This document shows positions 41,899 through 44,252 of a stretch of DNA of 44,252 bases, one piece after another; position 1 is the stretch's first letter; every line of letters begins with the position of its first letter. Source of the stretch: Planctomycetaceae bacterium (GTDB taxonomy: Bacteria > Planctomycetota > Planctomycetia > Planctomycetales > Planctomycetaceae); contig JAEUII010000085.1 of NCBI GenBank assembly GCA_016795145.1, positions 1-44,252 of the forward strand, written 5' to 3'. The notes beneath the pieces were generated by a model. The model ran no database searches, was not told the origin of the DNA, and saw nothing but the letters and a program-made list of their open reading frames with translations. A program made the translations under genes and the position numbers.

Positions 41899-44190
41899 AT
41901 GAACTCTCGCCTTGCGACATTTGTGTTGACTGTGCTGTCCCTATGCGCCGTGGCGGCTCAGGCTCAGCAGGTGCAACTGCGAGCACTCGCGCTGCGGCCA
42001 GCGATGAAGAAGAGCGAGCTTCTGCAGTACGTTCCCAATGACACGCTGATTGTGGCAGCGGGGCAGCCGGGGCGTTTGCTGCATTCTCCTGGCATGCGGG
42101 AACTAATGAAGAACGCTGGTGCCGAGGATGTTGAAAAGAAGATCTTCGAGTTCTTCACAAAGGAAACCGGAGTCAACTACAACACCATTGAAGAAGTCGG
42201 CGTCATCGTGACGAAGGCGTATCTCGATCGAGAAGTGAAGGAGGTCCGGGATCGACGGGACGAGACCTTCAAGGTCAGTGCTCTCCGGCAGCTGGGACTA
42301 GCGTTTCACAACTACCACGATACGTACAATCGATTCCCCGGAGCTAACGCCGACAACGCCAATGATGCGAAACTCAGCTGGCGAGTCCACTTGCTTCCGT
42401 TCATTGAGCAGGCCGAACTCTATCAGCAGTTCCATCTCGACGAACCCTGGGACAGCGAACACAACAAGACTCTGGTTGACAAGATGCCGGAGCTGTTCAA
42501 GACGAATGGGGTTGAGGACGCTGGGAAGACGAGCTTTCATGTTCTGACCGGTGACAACATGCCGTTCGGACAGGAAGACCCCGTCCGCATTCAGAACGTT
42601 ACCGACGGCACCAGCAATACTCTGCTGGTCGTCGAAGCCGGAGCTGACAAAGCCGTCGAATGGACGAAACCTGAGGAGCTGAAATTCAACAGCGACGATC
42701 CGAAAGCCACGTTCGGAAAGATCGGCTCGACGCTTCCCGTACTGCTCATGGATGGCTCGACCCAAATGTTGTCGATGGATCTTGATAACGACTCGATCAG
42801 TGCTCTGGCAACACATAGGGGAGGCGAAATCATTAATGATTTGTTACAGCGACGCTCCTACTACTATGGTCCACAGCCACCAGGTTTCGTGCTGACATTC
42901 TCTGCACCAATCAACAATGAAGAGTTTGTTGAAAAGATCACTCATCAGCCTTCGAATCTGACGGAGATCGCGGGAGTTCCTGCAAGAGTCGTTGATCCCG
43001 CAGTTTTTGCTTTTCCGAATGACCGGACAGTGCTGCTGGGACATCGAGCCATTATTGAACAGATGCTGAAACCTGAACCCGCCACCGGTGAGATTCGCAA
43101 GCGATTCGAAGAACTCTATCCGGGGAATGATGGCGCGGCCGTTGCCGATGCCAAACTTCTGGTGGAGGTAGTCCTTGAGGAGAATAAGGGAGCTCCGATG
43201 CTGAACATGATTGAGCCGCTCCAGAGTGGCGAAATCGTGCTCGACTTCACCGGGACTTCACCCAACTTTCTGTCAGTCCACGTGAAGACGGCAAACGCAC
43301 TGAGTGCGGCACAGCTGATCGGGCTTGCTCAGAGCGGTCTTGGCATGCTGCGATCAGAATTGTTCGTCATCGCTCAGGAAGAGACATCCGGTATTACAAG
43401 TGACCACGAAGCGTTCATCACGAACATGCTGGATGGAGCAACGATCAAGGCTCAGAAGGAAACGGCCGTCTTCGAAGTTGCCAAACCAGAGGAACCAGCT
43501 GAATTCAAAAAGCTGCTTCAGCCCCTTCTGAAGGACTTCGCGGATGGTATCCGCGACTCGATGAAGACCTCCCTCGCAAATGCAGAACTTCGGGAGATGA
43601 AAGCGATCGGCCTGGCGATGCACAACTTTCATGATGTCTTCAGTCAATTTCCATCCAACTCGACGGCTCCGAATCATGAAGATAATCACGGATTGAGCTG
43701 GCGAGTCCATCTTCTGCCTTACCTTGGACATCCCGAACTTTACCAGAAGTTTCATCTGGATGAAGCATGGGACAGCGAACACAACAAGAAGCTGATTGAA
43801 GAAATGCCGGACACATTCAAGGTGGATGGAATTACGGAGAAAGGCAAAACTTCGATCCATGTTTTCGTCGGCGATGAATGCCCGTTTGGAACAGATGAGC
43901 CTGTGCGGATCGCCAGCATCACCGATGGAACCTCAAATACCATTATGGCCGTCGAAGCCGATCCGGAGACTGCAGACATCTGGACGAAACCCGGTGGACT
44001 CAAGGTTACAAAGGACACTGCCGTCTCAGTCCTTGGCAAAGGCAAGGGCGCCTTCAAGGTCCTGTTCTGCGATGGCCTTGTTGTACGGTTTCGTCGCGAT
44101 ATCGATAACGCATCGATGTGGAAACTCATTATCCACAACGACGGAGCGCCCGTTTCCCGTGACGATTTCATCGCGCCGCCCGAAAACTAG
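41899..44190 (+). CDS. Secreted protein with two DUF1559-like segments
   Basis: 763 residues with a Sec signal peptide (MNSRLATFVLTVLSLCAVAA). Most planctomycete DUF1559 proteins start with a prepilin-type helix (FTLIELLVVIAIIA); this one does not. Two DUF1559-like segments are present: ~128-304 (LGLAFHNYHDTYNRFPG, SWRVHLLPFIEQAELYQQFH, TDGTSNTLLVVEAG) and ~567-758 (IGLAMHNFHDVFSQFP, SWRVHLLPYLGHPELYQKFH, TDGTSNTIMAVEAD). The ~260 residues between them are unlike either. Internal duplication is clear: HLDE(P/A)WDSEHNK occurs in both. Function is unknown; a secreted or surface role is likely. The TAG stop at 44188 is the first triplet of a dispersed repeat. Confidence 0.9.
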   Translation: MNSRLATFVLTVLSLCAVAAQAQQVQLRALALRPAMKKSELLQYVPNDTLIVAAGQPGRLLHSPGMRELMKNAGAEDVEKKIFEFFTKETGVNYNTIEEVGVIVTKAYLDREVKEVRDRRDETFKVSALRQLGLAFHNYHDTYNRFPGANADNANDAKLSWRVHLLPFIEQAELYQQFHLDEPWDSEHNKTLVDKMPELFKTNGVEDAGKTSFHVLTGDNMPFGQEDPVRIQNVTDGTSNTLLVVEAGADKAVEWTKPEELKFNSDDPKATFGKIGSTLPVLLMDGSTQMLSMDLDNDSISALATHRGGEIINDLLQRRSYYYGPQPPGFVLTFSAPINNEEFVEKITHQPSNLTEIAGVPARVVDPAVFAFPNDRTVLLGHRAIIEQMLKPEPATGEIRKRFEELYPGNDGAAVADAKLLVEVVLEENKGAPMLNMIEPLQSGEIVLDFTGTSPNFLSVHVKTANALSAAQLIGLAQSGLGMLRSELFVIAQEETSGITSDHEAFITNMLDGATIKAQKETAVFEVAKPEEPAEFKKLLQPLLKDFADGIRDSMKTSLANAELREMKAIGLAMHNFHDVFSQFPSNSTAPNHEDNHGLSWRVHLLPYLGHPELYQKFHLDEAWDSEHNKKLIEEMPDTFKVDGITEKGKTSIHVFVGDECPFGTDEPVRIASITDGTSNTIMAVEADPETADIWTKPGGLKVTKDTAVSVLGKGKGAFKVLFCDGLVVRFRRDIDNASMWKLIIHNDGAPVSRDDFIAPPEN

Positions 44191-44252
44191 TGGTTTGTCA
44201 CATCAACGACTTGGGTTGAACCGTCATTCCCGCGCAGGCGGGAACCCAGCTT
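44188..44252 (+). repeat. REP-containing repeat, cut by window edge
   Basis: TAGTGGTTTGTCACATCAAC at 44188 is identical to 1685-1704, followed in both cases by a TTGGGTT-containing spacer and the REP core GTCATTCCCGCGCAGGCGGG (44222 onward; the 1740 copy has one change). This is therefore a longer composite element than the bare REP. Its first three bases are the stop codon of the DUF1559 gene. Confidence 0.85.

Overview
The window looks like the chromosome of a planctomycete of the Planctomycetales type. It carries two DUF1559-like segments in one protein, a PVC-type heme-binding CxxCH/membrane-bound dehydrogenase protein, an ECF sigma factor with a translationally coupled FecR-like partner, PQQ-like beta-propellers, widely spaced genes and many palindromic intergenic repeats. 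No rRNA, integrase, intact insertion sequence or CRISPR array is visible.

Layout. 1-1295: ECF sigma factor and a FecR-like anti-sigma protein that runs off the left edge. 1.8-4.5 kb: secreted beta-propeller protein, DJ-1/PfpI protein and a small membrane protein. 4.8-7.1 kb: accessory region with two orphan small genes, a stub of type I methylase HsdM, and a nucleotidyltransferase broken by one amber codon but still coupled to its small partner gene. 7.4-9.6 kb: tRNA-Thr, a PEP-hydrolase-like TIM barrel and a membrane-anchored protein. 9.9-12.9 kb: NtrC-type regulator and SPFH/slipin protein. 13.3-14.6 kb: three tRNAs, two with unusual features, a strong terminator with a possible small RNA, and three tandem 122-bp repeats. 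14.6-15.7 kb: O-methyltransferase. 15.9-19.8 kb: a YeeE/YedE sulfur-import pair followed by a two-gene cytochrome bd-like oxidase whose first subunit is fused to cytochrome c. 19.8-23.3 kb: divergent rtcR/rtcB RNA-repair pair with a sigma-54 promoter. 23.4-24.7 kb: diheme cytochrome c peroxidase. 25.2-34.2 kb: a cupredoxin, a diheme lipoprotein cytochrome c, CcoN, CcoO, three small membrane proteins, a CcoI-like copper ATPase and a TauE/SafE protein. 34.5-39.6 kb: a 1698-residue multidomain redox protein. 39.9-41.4 kb: toxin-antitoxin cluster with a ParD-like antitoxin, a decapitated zeta-like toxin and an intact VapBC-like pair, flanked by two copies of a dispersed repeat. 41.9-44.2 kb: secreted protein with two DUF1559-like segments.

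The main theme is respiration. From 15.9 to 39.6 kb there are two terminal oxidase systems, a peroxidase, a cupredoxin, copper handling and a giant cupredoxin/cytochrome c protein. The cbb3-like operon lacks a recognisable CcoP; I infer that the diheme lipoprotein and three small membrane proteins fill that role. The second theme is decay of defence and toxin-antitoxin genes (HsdM stub, amber-stopped nucleotidyltransferase, headless zeta toxin) beside repeat elements.
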